Positions 33,795 to 44,959 of a DNA stretch of 64,000 nt are shown piece by piece. Position 1 is the first letter of the stretch. The number at the start of each line of letters is the position of its first letter. The notes under the pieces are model-generated. The model had not been told where the DNA came from, made no database searches, and saw nothing but the letters and a program-made list of their open reading frames with translations. Origin of the DNA: Neoceratodus forsteri (Eukaryota; Chordata; Ceratodontiformes; Ceratodontidae); the NCBI GenBank assembly GCA_016271365.2, contig CM057453.1:1079623001-1079687000 (forward strand), written 5' to 3'. The translations under genes were made by a program, and so were the position numbers.

Positions 33795-36545
33795 AAGTAA
33801 AATAGGGGGTAATGGAAATATAGAAACATAGGATATGTTGGTAAGTAAGAGAAACTTGGCCCAACCAGTCTGCACATTTTTCCCTGCCTATACTTCCACT
33901 GCAGACCCTAACTGATCTCTGGGTAGCTCTCTCACCCCTGCTTCCCAACTAAGATTCCCTTATGCCTACGCCTTGCATGTGTGAAGATCATCACTGTTTT
34001 CACTCCCACAACCACCTCTGGAAGACTGGTACAGGTGTACGCCTTTCTCTCAGTACTTCTTCATATCCCTCCTAAAGTTTCCCCATTCTGGCTTCACTGT
34101 AGGACCTCCTGTTCTCATGCACCTTCTCCTCTGAAAAATACTCCCCTCCTGTACCTTGTTCAACCTCATGAAGTATTTATGGGTCTCTGTCATGTCCCCC
34201 TCTCACTCTTCTTTTCCAGGGTGTACATATTGTGATCCCTTAGTATCTCCTCATAGAGCATCTGATGCAGCTCCTGCACATCTTAGTTGCCCTCCTCTGG
34301 ACAACCTTCAACCTAGTCTATGTCCCTCTTGAGATATGATCTCTAGAACTGGACACAGGACACCTGGTGGGATCTCACCAATGATCTATATAATGTCAAC
34401 ACCAGCTCACTCCATCTGCTGGGTATACCCCTTCCTATGTACCCCAACATCCCACTGGCCTTACATACAGCCTTGTCACATTGTCTCACCACCTTTAGGT
34501 CACCAGATATGATTAATCCCAGGTCTCTTTCTTGTTTGGTGACTGTCAGTACCTCTTCCCCCATATTATACTCTGTCTCTGGGTTTCTGTGCCCTAGATA
34601 CAGGGTTTTGCAGTTTCTTGCATTGAAACCCTGCTGCCATACCCTTGATCACTCGATGAGTTTTCTCAGGTCTCTGCACATTGTCTCTATGACCTCTGGG
34701 GTGTTCATCCTATTGCAGATTTTGATGTCATCTGGAAAGAGGCATTCCATCCCTTCCAGCTGTTCTGCAATGTCACTTATAAGGAGATTAAAGAGGTCTG
34801 AACCCAGTACTGAGCCCTAAGGTACTCTGCTGGTCACTCTCCTTCCCCCCCAAGTGAGTTCTGTTTACCGCCACCCTCTGTTGCCTATCCATTAACCAAT
34901 TTTGTACCCATTTTACCACATTAGGAGCCACCCCCAGAGTGCCTAATTTTCTTATGACTCTTCTATCTGATGCAGTGTAAAAGGCCATGCTGAAGTCTAA
35001 GTAGGCCATGTTCTTCTCCCCACTCTCCTCTGTTTCTCTGGTCACCCAGTTAAAGAACTCTGCAGTGTCAGGTTTGTCTGAAATTACCCCCCTTCCCTTG
35101 TGAATCCCTGCTGCATCCTGTCTTATAACCCACTGGATTCAAGATATGCTATAATATTTCCCTTTAAAAGTGTCTCTTTTAACTTCTCCACCACTGATGT
35201 CAGACTTTCTGTCTGATAGTTGCTAGCCTCCTCCCTGCTACTGCTTTTATGAAGTGGGACTACATCTGTCCTCCTGTAGCCCTCTGGAATCTCTCCTGTG
35301 TCCAGTGAGTTGTTGAATAGGGCAATCAGATGTGCAGCCAGTAACTACCTGAGCTATCTCAATACCATTGGGTGCACCCCATCCAGCCCCATAGCTTTGT
35401 TCACTTTCAGATTCATAAGTCTCTTCAGAAGTATCTCCTCTGTGAAATTACTTGTGTCTACCTCCCTCTTCCCAGTGTTCCTGCTGCTTTTATGTAGTCC
35501 ATCTCCCTCCCCTTCCACTGTGAAGATTCAACAGAAGTATCTTTCCAGGATATCTGCTTTTTCCTGATCCTCCTCTGCACAGTCCCCTCTTCCCTTTTTG
35601 CCTCACAATCCCTCTCCTTGTCTTTCTTATTTCACTAATGTACCTAAAAATGTCTTTCCCTCTTGGTTACCCATTTGGCTATAATTTCCTCACTTTATAC
35701 CTTTGCACCCCTCCCTGCTTTCTCTGCTTCTCCTGGTATATCTTCCTATCCTTTTCTCTCTACATCTCTTTGTACATCATGAATGCTACCTTTTTAACAT
35801 TTACCTTTGCAGCCACTTCCTTTCAGAACCCTAGCAGTCTGTTTTTCTCCTGTTTTTGCCCACTTCTTTTGCTCAGAGGTTTGTTGCCTTCACTTTACTA
35901 TCTCTTAATTTGGCCCAATGGTGCGCACCCCCCACCACCCCCCCAACTAGGTCATCCCTGAGAAATTCACCCTCTTTTTTTTAAATCTACCCTCTTGAAG
36001 TCCAGGTGCCTTGTCCTTGTGTGGTTTGCCTCTGCTGCTTTCCTTATGTTGAACCACACAGTACGGTAGTCACTGGTCCCAAGGTGGTCTCTGACCTTGA
36101 CATCTGTAACACTGTCCCTGTTTGTGAATACCTGGTCCAATGTTGCCGCATTACATGTGGTATCCCTGATTTGTTGCTTGAAAAATGCCCTCTGCAGGGA
36201 GTCTTAGATGCACTGCTACTAGATGAGGCTAGAATGGAGGCTTCAATTCTACATCTGGCAGACTAAAGTCCGTCCCCCAGCAGCACCTTCCCTTTTTCTG
36301 CCATTGTGCTGATGACTTCCAACAGTTCCTTATCCAGTTCCTCCCCCTGTATTTGTGGTCTGTAGATCACCCCTGTATGAATGGTGACCCTATCTCTAGG
36401 GTGACCCATTGTGCCTCCAACCCCCCTCTTACCACCAGTTTCCTTGAGTTTCCATGGCTTTGATACCCTCCCTTACATACAGCACCACCCCTCTTCCCTT
36501 CATCTCCACCCTGTCCTTCCTGAACTGAGTATAGCAAATGCCGCC
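33795..36545 (-). mobile_element. CR1 LINE, antisense, EN-truncated
   Basis: The 3' end on the + strand at 33815 reads AATATAGAAACATAGGATATG, the reverse of the CR1 end. On the - strand: EN piece at 36540-36290 (FRKDRVEMKGRGVVLYVRE; an LLGG where LMGD is usual), the LGTSDYRTVWF box near 36090-36050, linker at 35960-35560, RT motif A MAYLDFSMAFYTASD near 35005-34965, and C-terminal YIGRGIPSRWSELVLTLYRSLVR (34440-34370). The N-terminal third of EN is missing. Many stops. Confidence 0.85.
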
Positions 36546-37675
36546 ACTGCTGGCACTGACAGCTTGCCTTGAATGCACACTAGAATTCACTCAGAGCTTG
36601 ACAACAAACCTTGAGGTCAGCAATGTGTATTTATTACTCACAGCTTCCTTGTAGCAGTTAGCATGCCACTGCTTTGGCTAGATATGTTTGTAATGTAGTG
36701 ACAGAGTTATTAGTATGCAACCCACTAAGACTGCCACAGCCCTGTGAAAGCTACAATAATAGCTACTATTTGTTTCTAACCTCAAAGCTTATACCCCAAT
36801 AGTCTCTGCTATACCTCATTGCCAGTTACTATATTTCCCTGTTCTGTAAATGTTCAAATTATATAATAATGTGCCCAAATATAAACTGCATTAAAACTCC
36901 ATTAAAAAACATAAAAATATGACAAGAAATTGGATTCAAGAAATTACATCACCCTCAACAATATTTTGTCATCCATTGATAGAATTACATTTTTACTTTT
37001 TTATTTTTATATTTCATTTTTTGCAAATGTATTGCATATTGCAAAGTATATTTTTTTTAATTGAACACAGCTGCTGTCCACTTCTAGAAAATGTTGTAGC
37101 AAAATATGAAGAGACCTTTATGCCATGCAGGGTCACTCATTTAGTCCCATTCATGGTAGGGTATTACTTATCGGATGATGACTGTGATTGACACATATGA
37201 TCATGATGTGCTGGTTGCTGATAACAATGTCAAAGTCATAGTCTCTTCAGGAGAACTTGCAGTGGTGGTGTGTGCAAGGTATTTCTTGTGTTGTAGGTAG
37301 TGATGAGTCAATCTTTGGTACCAGAGGAAGGCTTGCCACCAGGAGGTGTAGGAGTGGAAATTATACTAGTAGAAGTTACTTTCTGGGCATGTGAGCAATC
37401 AAACGGATAGTGAAAGCTAATACATGGTAAGTTTAGTTTGAGAACGGCTAAGAATTTCAATTTCTCTGGATGCCTTGAACAATGTCATGAGGCAATACGA
37501 GCAGTTGAACTGAAACATCTTTCAGAAGCAACAGAGTCTGGAGTGTATCCATGAAAATACAAATCCACTTTGGCTGGTGGTGACCAAATTGACTTGCCTG
37601 TCTTGATACAACTAGATTGGATTAGTATTACTGCTACACAGTGGCTTTGTCAGGAAAGACTGCAGTATGTTTGTT
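36546..37675. other. Unassigned non-coding stretch
   Basis: AT-rich, no motif that I can name. Confidence 0.35.
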
Positions 37676-39586
37676 TATTTATTTATTTGTTTAATTTTGG
37701 TAACTGGGTAGGCCCACTGAGTCCAGTAATGATCTCTTTTTCAGGGGCGACCCAGGATTAATTACATGTATTTCAAAATATAACATTTACAGAGTTGCAC
37801 ACACATTACTTTACACATGACGTTGAAGGGAGAAGAGTTAACAACATATGACATATCTGAGCAATTGTTAATACACTTAAATACATTTGTGAATACATCA
37901 ACTCACTGACAGTTTTGTGAATCAAAAGTTCCGAGGTTGAGATATCAATGGTGGCAAGTGCATTGGTTTAGCTTCAGGAGGCGGACCTTTAGTCCCCTTT
38001 TAAATCCCCCCAGTGAGTTGCACTCCTGGAGATTTGTAGGGCGCACAGTTCAGAGAGGAGGTATGATGGCTGAGAAAGCCCGGGACCCTTGGCTGGACTT
38101 AGCTCTGGGTAACGTGAGGAGCTGTCAACTTGAGGACCTTAACGTTCTTTTATTCTTTTTGTTCTCATCATCTCTGCAGACTTAGGGAGGGCACTGGCCA
38201 GCCTGAATTTGTAGGCTGGGAAAGAGATGGATATTGCAATCTTCCTTCCAGGGTGGGCCAGGATAGGGCTTGGAGGACCTGACAATGGTGTTCTCTCAGT
38301 GGGGCCCTGCAGCAAACCTGCAGATTCTATGGTACAGGGTTCTGAGCTTCTGCATCTCAGTGTTTTAACTGAGAGCAGTACAGGGGAACCGTAGAATAGT
38401 GTGGGTAGGAGGGTACCTTGTCAACCTTGACCTGGGAATACTGTGGAAGATAGGGACTAAGGTGATACAGGAGACCAGTCTTCTGGTTTAAAGTCTTAGT
38501 GAGCTGATCGATGTGGGTCTTGAAGGTGCAATCTTGGTCAAGGGTAAGTCCTAGGTATATCAGGGACTCAACTACCTGAACCCTAGACCTGGTTGATAGT
38601 GAGAGAGCCAGTTTATTAGCCCTATCAGGCCCAAGGTTTTTTGTTCTGAATTGCATTGCCTTGTTTTTTTTTGCTATTTAGGACCAGTTTATTGTTATTC
38701 AGCCATCCCTCCAATTCCAGGAGGTGTCCAGCTAGCAATCTGTTCAGGGCATCTGGGCCATTTGTGGACCTGTATAGCACTACATTATCTGCATACAGGG
38801 TGACCTTAGTGTCAGTACAGGAAGTAGGTAGTTTGTTAATAAAGAAAATAACAGAGCCCCAAGTACAGATCCCTGGGGGACACCATCCTGGGCTGGGCAT
38901 TTATCCAATATGGTGCCTTCCATCTAACTAGTTGGGACCTTCCCTGGAGATAGTGAGAGAACCATTGCACCACCAGACTATCAAGCCAGATCTGCTTTAG
39001 TTTTGCAAGGAGTAGTTCATGATCTACCAGGTCGAATGCTTTGGTGAGATCAATAAAGACTGCGCCTGTGAGCATTCCCTTATCAAGAGCAGAAAATATA
39101 TCCACAGTGAGATTTAATGAGGCAGTATTTGTTCCATGATTTTTTCTGAAGCCATGTTGAGTGGAAGTAAAATATGTTGTGTCTCTCAACATAGTCATAA
39201 GCAATCCTCTCCATTACTTTACTTAGTATAGACAGGAGGAAATTGGGTGGTAATTTTCTACTAGTTCTCGGGCCACCATTGTGGATAGGTGTGACTAGGC
39301 CACTTTCCAAAGAGAGGAACTTTCCTTCTAGGAGGGAACAATTAAACAACCATGAGATAGGCATGTCAATAACTGTGGCTGCAATATTTAATAGCTTGGG
39401 TTCTAGTCTGTCATGCCCTGCTGTACCATGGGTTTTGATCCCCTTTAGTAATTTTAGGACATCGGTTCTGGAGGTTGATTTGAGGTGAAATTACGGGGTA
39501 TCAGGGTAAACTTTTTTTGAATCTTGGGGGTATTTAGTTGGCCCATGGTAGTGGGTCTTAAACTTATCCAGTTCAGTGAAGAATAT

Positions 39587-39843
39587 GTTAAATGCCTTAG
39601 AGATACATACAGCAAAAACAGCTCCTCCGTGTACACAGGTGCTCGAGTAACTAGAAATCCAACTGGTTTTCAGTGCACTCAGCATCATCAGGTGCTGAGT
39701 GCACGAACTGGTTGGGAACTATCTAGTTGTGCTACCTGACTTTGTGAGGCTTGGCGCTTTGAATTGAATGTTATTAAACTTGTGTTACATCGACGCCTAA
39801 ACCACAGAGTGCTGAGTTTTGCTTTTTGTTAAATGCCTTAGAG
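39587..39843. mobile_element. 225-bp insert with 16-bp target duplication
   Basis: GTTAAATGCCTTAGAG at 39587-39602 is repeated exactly at 39828-39843. Between them (39603-39827) is a non-coding insert with a 12-bp perfect stem GTGCACTCAGCA / TGCTGAGTGCAC around TCATCAGG. Removing the insert and one duplication leaves LINE 'f' open (IDASKAFNIFFTELDK), so the boundaries are firm. The right end (GTGCTGAGTTTTGCTTTTTG) resembles PLE ends; a SINE is the other option. Confidence 0.85.
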
Positions 39844-40778
39844 GCATCAATGGGGTTTTGTGACAGACTCCTTTGCTATAATATCACACCCTTCTTGTTT
39901 GATGCAGCCCTTAATAAGAGTATTAATTTGCGCAGAATTTTTGGGGTTAGATAGATTTTCTTTCTATACATCTCTGAAATGTTGTTTTTTGGCTCTTTTT
40001 AACTCTAGTTTGCATTTGTTTCTGAGTTCTCTGTATTTCTGCCAATCGGAGGCCAGTTCAGAATATTTAAATGAACCACAAGCTCAGTCTCTGTCCCTCA
40101 TGAATTTCCTCAGGTCACATGAAAGCCACCTGCCATCTTGTCCCTTAACTCTAATCTGTTTTAGCGAGGTGTGTTTATTGGCAGCAGACAGGAAGTTGTT
40201 AATGAAATATTCGAGGGCTATATCAAGGTTAAGAGCAAACTTGATTTGCTGCCAGTTGACCTCTACCAGGTAATTGAGAAAGGAGCATGGATCAAATTTA
40301 GCATAGTCACTTGTCCAAAAGGTTCTAGGAGGGGTGGTGGTGAAGTCATTTCTCCATATACCGAACATGGAGGAGTGGTAACTCAGTGAATCTGCAAAGG
40401 TGCCTGCCAGCTTGAATCTGTCAGGGTTAGTGGCCAGGACCCATTCCAGAGTGGTGTGGTGACTAGATGTCATATTTAGTCTGACTGGTTCCTGTATTAG
40501 GTGGGTGAGTTTGGCCTCTAGTAAAGAGGACTTAAGGTCATCAGTGATATGGGGGGCCCCAACGAATGTTGAAGTCCCCCAAGATGACTTTCTCACCCCG
40601 GGGGAGAGTAGGTAGTACATGTATTAGGGACTTTATGGATTCGGTGGCAGTCTTGGGAAGGTTATACACAGTCCCAATAAGGAGTGGCTTAGTCCCACCT
40701 AGTAATAGTTTTAAAAATATGGCCTCACACTCCGAGTTGCTAAGGTCTGGTGTCAAGACGGGTGAGGAATTAAACTTT

Positions 40779-40781
<3 letters not shown>

Positions 40782-40813
<32 letters not shown>
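40782..40813. repeat. (TA)n microsatellite
   Basis: About 16 TA units, inside the EN region of LINE 'f'. Confidence 0.95.
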
Positions 40814-40814
<1 letters not shown>

Positions 40815-41104
40815 CTCATAACCCCTACCCCTTTTTTAATCTATCTTGTCTGAAGGCCCTATAACCATTTAGGTCAACATCATGGTCCAATATATGGGGT
40901 TTGAGCTATGTTTCACTGATTACATGTACTCTGGTAACCAATCTGAGTCTTACTTCAAAATATCTGAGCAGCACTGGCATTCAGTATCCAAAAGCTACTA
41001 ATGTTGTTCATTGTCTCATGATTGTCACTATTCAAATCCACAATGTCATGCTCACATTCATGGCTGTCACTGGCACATTGGAAGACAGAAGAAGATAAGA
41101 AGGA

Positions 41105-41829
41105 GTATGTCCTTATGTTCTGCGTGAACATAAGATTAGCCTTTATACTGCTGATGCCCTAATATATACAGATAATTTAAATAAATTTATGCAGAACTTA
41201 GTACCACTCTAATAACATTTAGTAGCATTTCAGGCTACAAAATCAACTGGGATAAAACAGAATTATTAGAATCAAAAAATCATACTAATCCATTTAACTC
41301 ATTAGATGGCTCTATGATGCCAGTTCGACAACTAAGTTGTCGTCCGCCATCACAGTGACAGATTTATGTATACCACAACTTGCAGTTGACATAAATCTGA
41401 CTGGAGACCCCAGCTGTTTTCTCATCTGGGGGCTTTGCTCCCAAACCCTCCATACTCCCCAGTCTCTAGGATTCTAACTGTGAGTCGAATTTGGATTGGG
41501 GAGGGGTGCAGGACCAGGAGTCAGAGTGCTGGGGTCTCGGCAGACTGTTACAGCAAAAATGTTGATGTTATTGGCATTGACACTTTCGCTGTAGTAGTGT
41601 TGTTATACAGGAGGCATACCCATTAGATAACCCTAATATTAAAAAGTAACAAAATTAAAATACCTGGGTGTAATTTTAAATAATAATATGGCTCAAATAT
41701 ACCAAAATGAACTTCATATATGGGAATCACTCCCACTAACACATATAGGTAGAGTAAATGCTATTAAAATGAACACTTTGCCTAAATTCCTTTTTCTCTT
41801 TCAAACACTTCCCATATGTATTAAACCAT
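41105..41829 (+). pseudogene. L1/Tx1-like LINE, RT segment (split)
   Basis: From 41130 the + strand reads HKISLYTADALIYTDNLN (the ADD box changed to TAD, so one catalytic Asp is lost), ISGYKINWDKTELLES (41230-41280), then after an insert at 41308-41620 KYLGVILNN, WESLPLTHIGRVNAIKMNT and LPKFLFLFQTLPICI. The words GRVNAIKMN-LPKFLFLFQ-LPI are diagnostic for L1/Tx1 group ORF2. The frame stops at 41829, where PLE2 starts, and the same gene resumes near 49788. Confidence 0.85.
41300..41628. mobile_element. Multi-hairpin insert, copy A (8-bp target duplication)
   Basis: CATTAGAT at 41300-41307 recurs at 41621-41628. The 313-bp insert (41308-41620) has a stem CGACAACT/AGTTGTCG (41326-41342), an 11-bp stem CAGATTTATGT/ACATAAATCTG (41359-41399) with an inner CAACT/AGTTG hairpin, and GGGGGCTTTGCTCCC (41428-41442). 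It is non-coding. Its reverse complement shares end words and the GGGGAGT...AAAGCCCCC block with 60247-60471. An 8-bp duplication would fit hAT, but no long terminal inverted repeat is seen. Confidence 0.7.
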
Positions 41830-42110
41830 GAAAAAACAACATAGCACCCACCAAAATGTAAGGACACACATATGGTAATTTAAATATCAAACTATTTTAT
41901 TACAAAAAGCAGCATAACATATCCAAATGTAGCTAAAAGTATAAGGAGAAAAAAACACCAAAGTTTCACAAGGTCAATCTAAAATTACTTCTTAGTGCTA
42001 AAAATTACTAGCAATAAGATTTACAAGTAATTAGATCATGGCAGGCACATCCTATTTGTTAACTAAGGTTTATTCCCTTGATGTTTATTCATACAATTAA
42101 ATTACCCTAT
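41830..42110 (-). repeat. PLE2 terminal repeat, left arm
   Basis: ACATAGCACCCACCAAAATG (41837), TTACAAAAAGCAGCATAACAT, CACAAGGTCAATCTAAAATTAC and TTACAAGTAATTAGATCATGGCAGG are the reverse complement of words at 49550-49718 and 48690-48826. It lacks the CTGACGA box of the right arm, because GGTCAATCTAAAAT is joined directly. Confidence 0.85.
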
Positions 42111-42124
42111 TTCAAACCTCTGAA

Positions 42125-42545
42125 AGTAGTTAACTATTTAGTAATATTCACAAAAGAACAAGGCAAAGGGCAAATCAGAAAATGGACATATCCACATATT
42201 TTAAAATGAAGGCAGAAAAGAAAAAATCTTTGCTATATTGCAATTTACTCAGAAAAGCTAAGAGATCAGTGTTTTCATTTAATCTTTCATCACTGCATGC
42301 TTTCAAATAGTAAATCCAAAAACTTCCACGCTGCCCTATTTTTTTCTTAAGGTCCCTCCCTTGGACCTAGAGCAACTCTTTTATATCAGTAAACATTATA
42401 TCATGATTTTTATTTTGTCATTTAAAATATGCTCAACAATGGCATAGGTATGATTTTGATGAAAAATTATTCTCACATGCTCGCCTATTCTAGTTTTAAA
42501 CTAGTGAATAGTTCAACCCATATAATAATGTCCACAGCTACAAGA
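42125..42545 (-). pseudogene. PLE2 GIY-YIG domain, C-terminal half
   Basis: On the - strand: ELL.VQGRDLKKKIGQRGSFWIYYLKA and RLNENTDLLAFL, matching the L-rE-WI--L---GLN-e tail that closes the GIY-YIG nuclease of PLEs. The front half lies beyond the inserted PLE1, at 47100-47390. Stops are present. Confidence 0.7.
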
Positions 42546-42559
42546 TAACAAATAAACAA

Positions 42560-42782
42560 CTAGCATAAAAATCAGGATTAGGATGAATTCCACTGTAGCC
42601 AAGCTTCTATAACTTAAACTACTGTTTTATTTATTCTCTTATTCACGCTTATAAAGAAGGTAATGGTTTTGTGGCTCCCGACACTTTCTCAGGCCCATGA
42701 CAGTGTTGTGTTTAGGTAAAAACAAATAAAAACAGATTTCATTCAATGTTTGTACAAGCTGACTTAGTAATATCGAATGCTT
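42560..42782 (-). repeat. PLE1 terminal repeat, left arm, with hammerhead-like hairpin
   Basis: Reverse complement of 46873-47095 along nearly its full length (GCTTGGCTACAGTGGA, GAATAAGAGAATAAA, ACACAACACTGTCATGGG, CAAGCTGACTTAGTAA). The - strand at 42691-42666 reads CTGAGAA-AGTGTC-GGGA-GCCAC-AAAAC, a hammerhead-like fold with one stem mismatch and an AAAAC instead of GAAAC. Confidence 0.85.
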
Positions 42783-43989
42783 TGGTGCCCTACACCCCAC
42801 TCAAATAGTCTTCACAATCAGAAAAAATAGAAAAAATAATAATAGAAAAATAATATTTGTGGTATGTACAAGCTCGACACCAATATATACTTTCATTAGT
42901 TCAATTTGTGCCCGACCAGCTGTGGACAATGTTTTTACTAGATTACTACTATGTCTTTATCAAGTTTTGTCACAGTTCCCACTAGAAGGCTATCTACATA
43001 TCCTTATAGGATTCCTTAAAGTTACCATTATTTATTTACAGCCAGTTAAAGTCACAACGAAAACATCCCTGTACTTACTCCTATGTGCTTTAAATTAAAG
43101 ATTCACATCTTGTTTACACAATGTTTGTCTCTTATTTCTTGCAAAGACACAACAATGGCAATATTTTATTTAGAACCCTGCTTCCCATCATTCCTTTCAC
43201 CTCATTTTCTTCACAAAATCTTAATATTCTAACCTTTCTTTTTCAATCAGATGCTCACCTTATTCCTAGGTCAAAATGGCATGGTTCTCTGTCTCATACT
43301 GTTCTCTTTCTCACTGAGCTCAAAACAGCTCTTTTTTGTCCAAACAAAAAAGTTTGAGTCATTTTACTCCCTCAAAACTTCTTTACAGAGTGCATTTCAT
43401 CAAAGTTACTGAACTGCAAAATCTCAAATAAGTAATTACTCACTCAGAATGTCAGGACAACAGAGTTCCCAGTGTCTTCATGGTTCCAGGAGCACCTGAG
43501 TTCTCTAACAAGCCTGATTTATATATCGCAGTAGGTGGGGGGGAGCTATGATGTCACTCATGACATCACAGGCCCACCCACTCCAGGTCTCAACCTTCTT
43601 TCTCTCTGTCTCTCTTTAGATGTTATTTTAGAGAGAATCCTGCATGGATCTGGGAGTGGAGTACTGGTAGGTGTGGGACTACACAGTTTCTGTGATCAGG
43701 ACCAGAAGGTGGTTCAACCCCCACCCTCGCCACTCACCGAAATACAAAGAAACAATATTTTTAATAACTTTAAAACTTCTAGAAGTGGGGAATTATTTCT
43801 TTTTTGTATTTCTTCATGAATATTTCCTCAAAATATTCAGCTAGACTTGTCCAGTTGTTGTAATAAACAATACATGGGAGAGAGCTTGATAACCAAAATA
43901 TTCCCATCCTTATTTTCATTTGAAATGTGATGTTCCCAGTGTCCAAACATAGTTTAGTGGTGTTGCTGTCTTCTTGATATTGTATATGT

Positions 43990-44479
43990 CTGTCCAATCT
44001 CTGTAGCCGGATGATGACTTATTCCTTCTGAATTTCTACCAGTAGAGGTTCCAATCACATGTTTCATTTAGACCCACTTGGCGGTTTCATGCTGTCTGTC
44101 ACAAAGATCCAGTACACCTCTTTTCTCAATACAAGATCTTTCCAAGTTATGTTGTTGCTCTGTGGTTTATAAACTCTTTCAAGGCCCAAAATGAAGTGAA
44201 GATGAAGTGTGGCCTGCAGCATTATAGTGTCTGGCTACTGAAGAGTTTTCATCCTTATTCCTAATGTCACTCTTATGCTCGCTATGTGATTTCTGAGTTC
44301 TCTGTTTGTTTTGCCACATATAGTTTGTCACATGGACACTGAAGTGTATATATGACATGGTCTGATCTGCATGTGATATGTTGTTTGATTTCAAAATTTT
44401 CCCAGTATAGGGATGTTGGAAGAGTGTTTTTCACTGGTATTGTGACACTGGAAACAGTGGCCACATGGATAACTGCCAT
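43990..44479 (-). pseudogene. PLE1 GIY-YIG endonuclease domain
   Basis: On the - strand: CRSDHVIYTLQCPCDKLYVA (the VIY...LYVG region that gives the family its name; the G is A here), KQTENSEIT, and after frameshifts GLERVYKP and LRKEVYWIFVTDS (44130-44080), the conserved E-x-x-WI helix and its Glu. The Cys pair CPC fits the zinc-finger-like feature of PLE GIY-YIG. It cuts target DNA in live elements. Two frameshifts make it inactive. Confidence 0.82.
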
Positions 44480-44594
44480 TCTTTAATGGTCCCAATAAAA
44501 GTTGTTTGCTTGGGGGATCACATGGGGCATGCACTGCATGGACTAACTTGTCCCTTAGGGTAGGGTACTTTTTGAATGTTATTACAGGATATTC

Positions 44595-44951
44595 TCAAAA
44601 TCTTTGATTTTGAGGGGCACTTGTCTGTAAAATATGCCAGTTCCCTGTTATTATTTCTTTGAAGTCCCTGCTTAGGTGACTGTATGCTGTAGAGAACACA
44701 ATTCTGTTCTCAATGTTGTCCTTTTTGTGACTTTCTAATAATGTTTCCCTTGGGATGTTCCTGACTTCCTGTACTGTTTCTAGGAGCTGTCTCCTATCAT
44801 AACCTCTACTTATGAATCTTTTTGTCATAGTTCGCTTCTTTTTCACATTCTTCTGTGGTACTACTATTCCTTTTTGCACTGATAAGTTGTGACTTGGGAA
44901 TACTCCCCTTAAATCTAAGGTCATGGAAATGGCATATGTACAGAATGCCAT
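44595..44951 (-). pseudogene. PLE1 linker between RT and GIY-YIG
   Basis: Open for 118 codons on the - strand: VKKKRTMTKRFISRGYDRRQ matches the RF--RGY word found between RT and nuclease in PLE proteins, followed by LLETVQEVRNIPRETLLES. The stretch FSTAYSHLSRDFKEIITGNW leads into the nuclease. No catalytic role known. Confidence 0.75.
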
Positions 44952-44959
44952 GGTATAAA

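Larger units (their letters stand above)
37676..41095 (-). mobile_element. LINE 'f', antisense, nearly complete ORF2
   Basis: Tail at 37676-37690 (TTTATTTATTTATTTG). On the - strand: EN start at 41085-40850 (VISETWLKPHILD and GYRAFRQDR), LGDFNIRWG (40590-40565), EN end near 40380, linker with KFDPCSFLNYL, RT start at 39364-39200 (VTPIHNGGPRTSRKLPPNF), motif A AVFIDLTKAFDLVDHELLL (39080-39020), GICTWGSVIFFINKLPTSC for motif B', YADNVVLY (YADD changed to YADN) near 38785, and YLGLTLDQDCTFKTHIDQL at 38560. One catalytic Asp of the RT is lost. Same LINE group as 'a/c' and 'b'. Confidence 0.83.

Noticed and set aside
35638..35961. 107-codon + strand ORF rich in Phe/Leu, membrane-like
   Set aside because: It is the reverse strand of the CR1 linker at 33795-36545. 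The hydrophobic look comes from the complement of a Lys/Glu-rich frame.
39650..39700. A confirmed hammerhead ribozyme in the 225-bp insert
   Set aside because: CTGATGA lies in the loop of a perfect 12-bp stem, which would outcompete the hammerhead fold. Kept only as a possibility in the findings.
40782..40813. (TA)n as a cruciform or TATA promoter
   Set aside because: A simple microsatellite within a LINE EN; nothing beside it supports a promoter.
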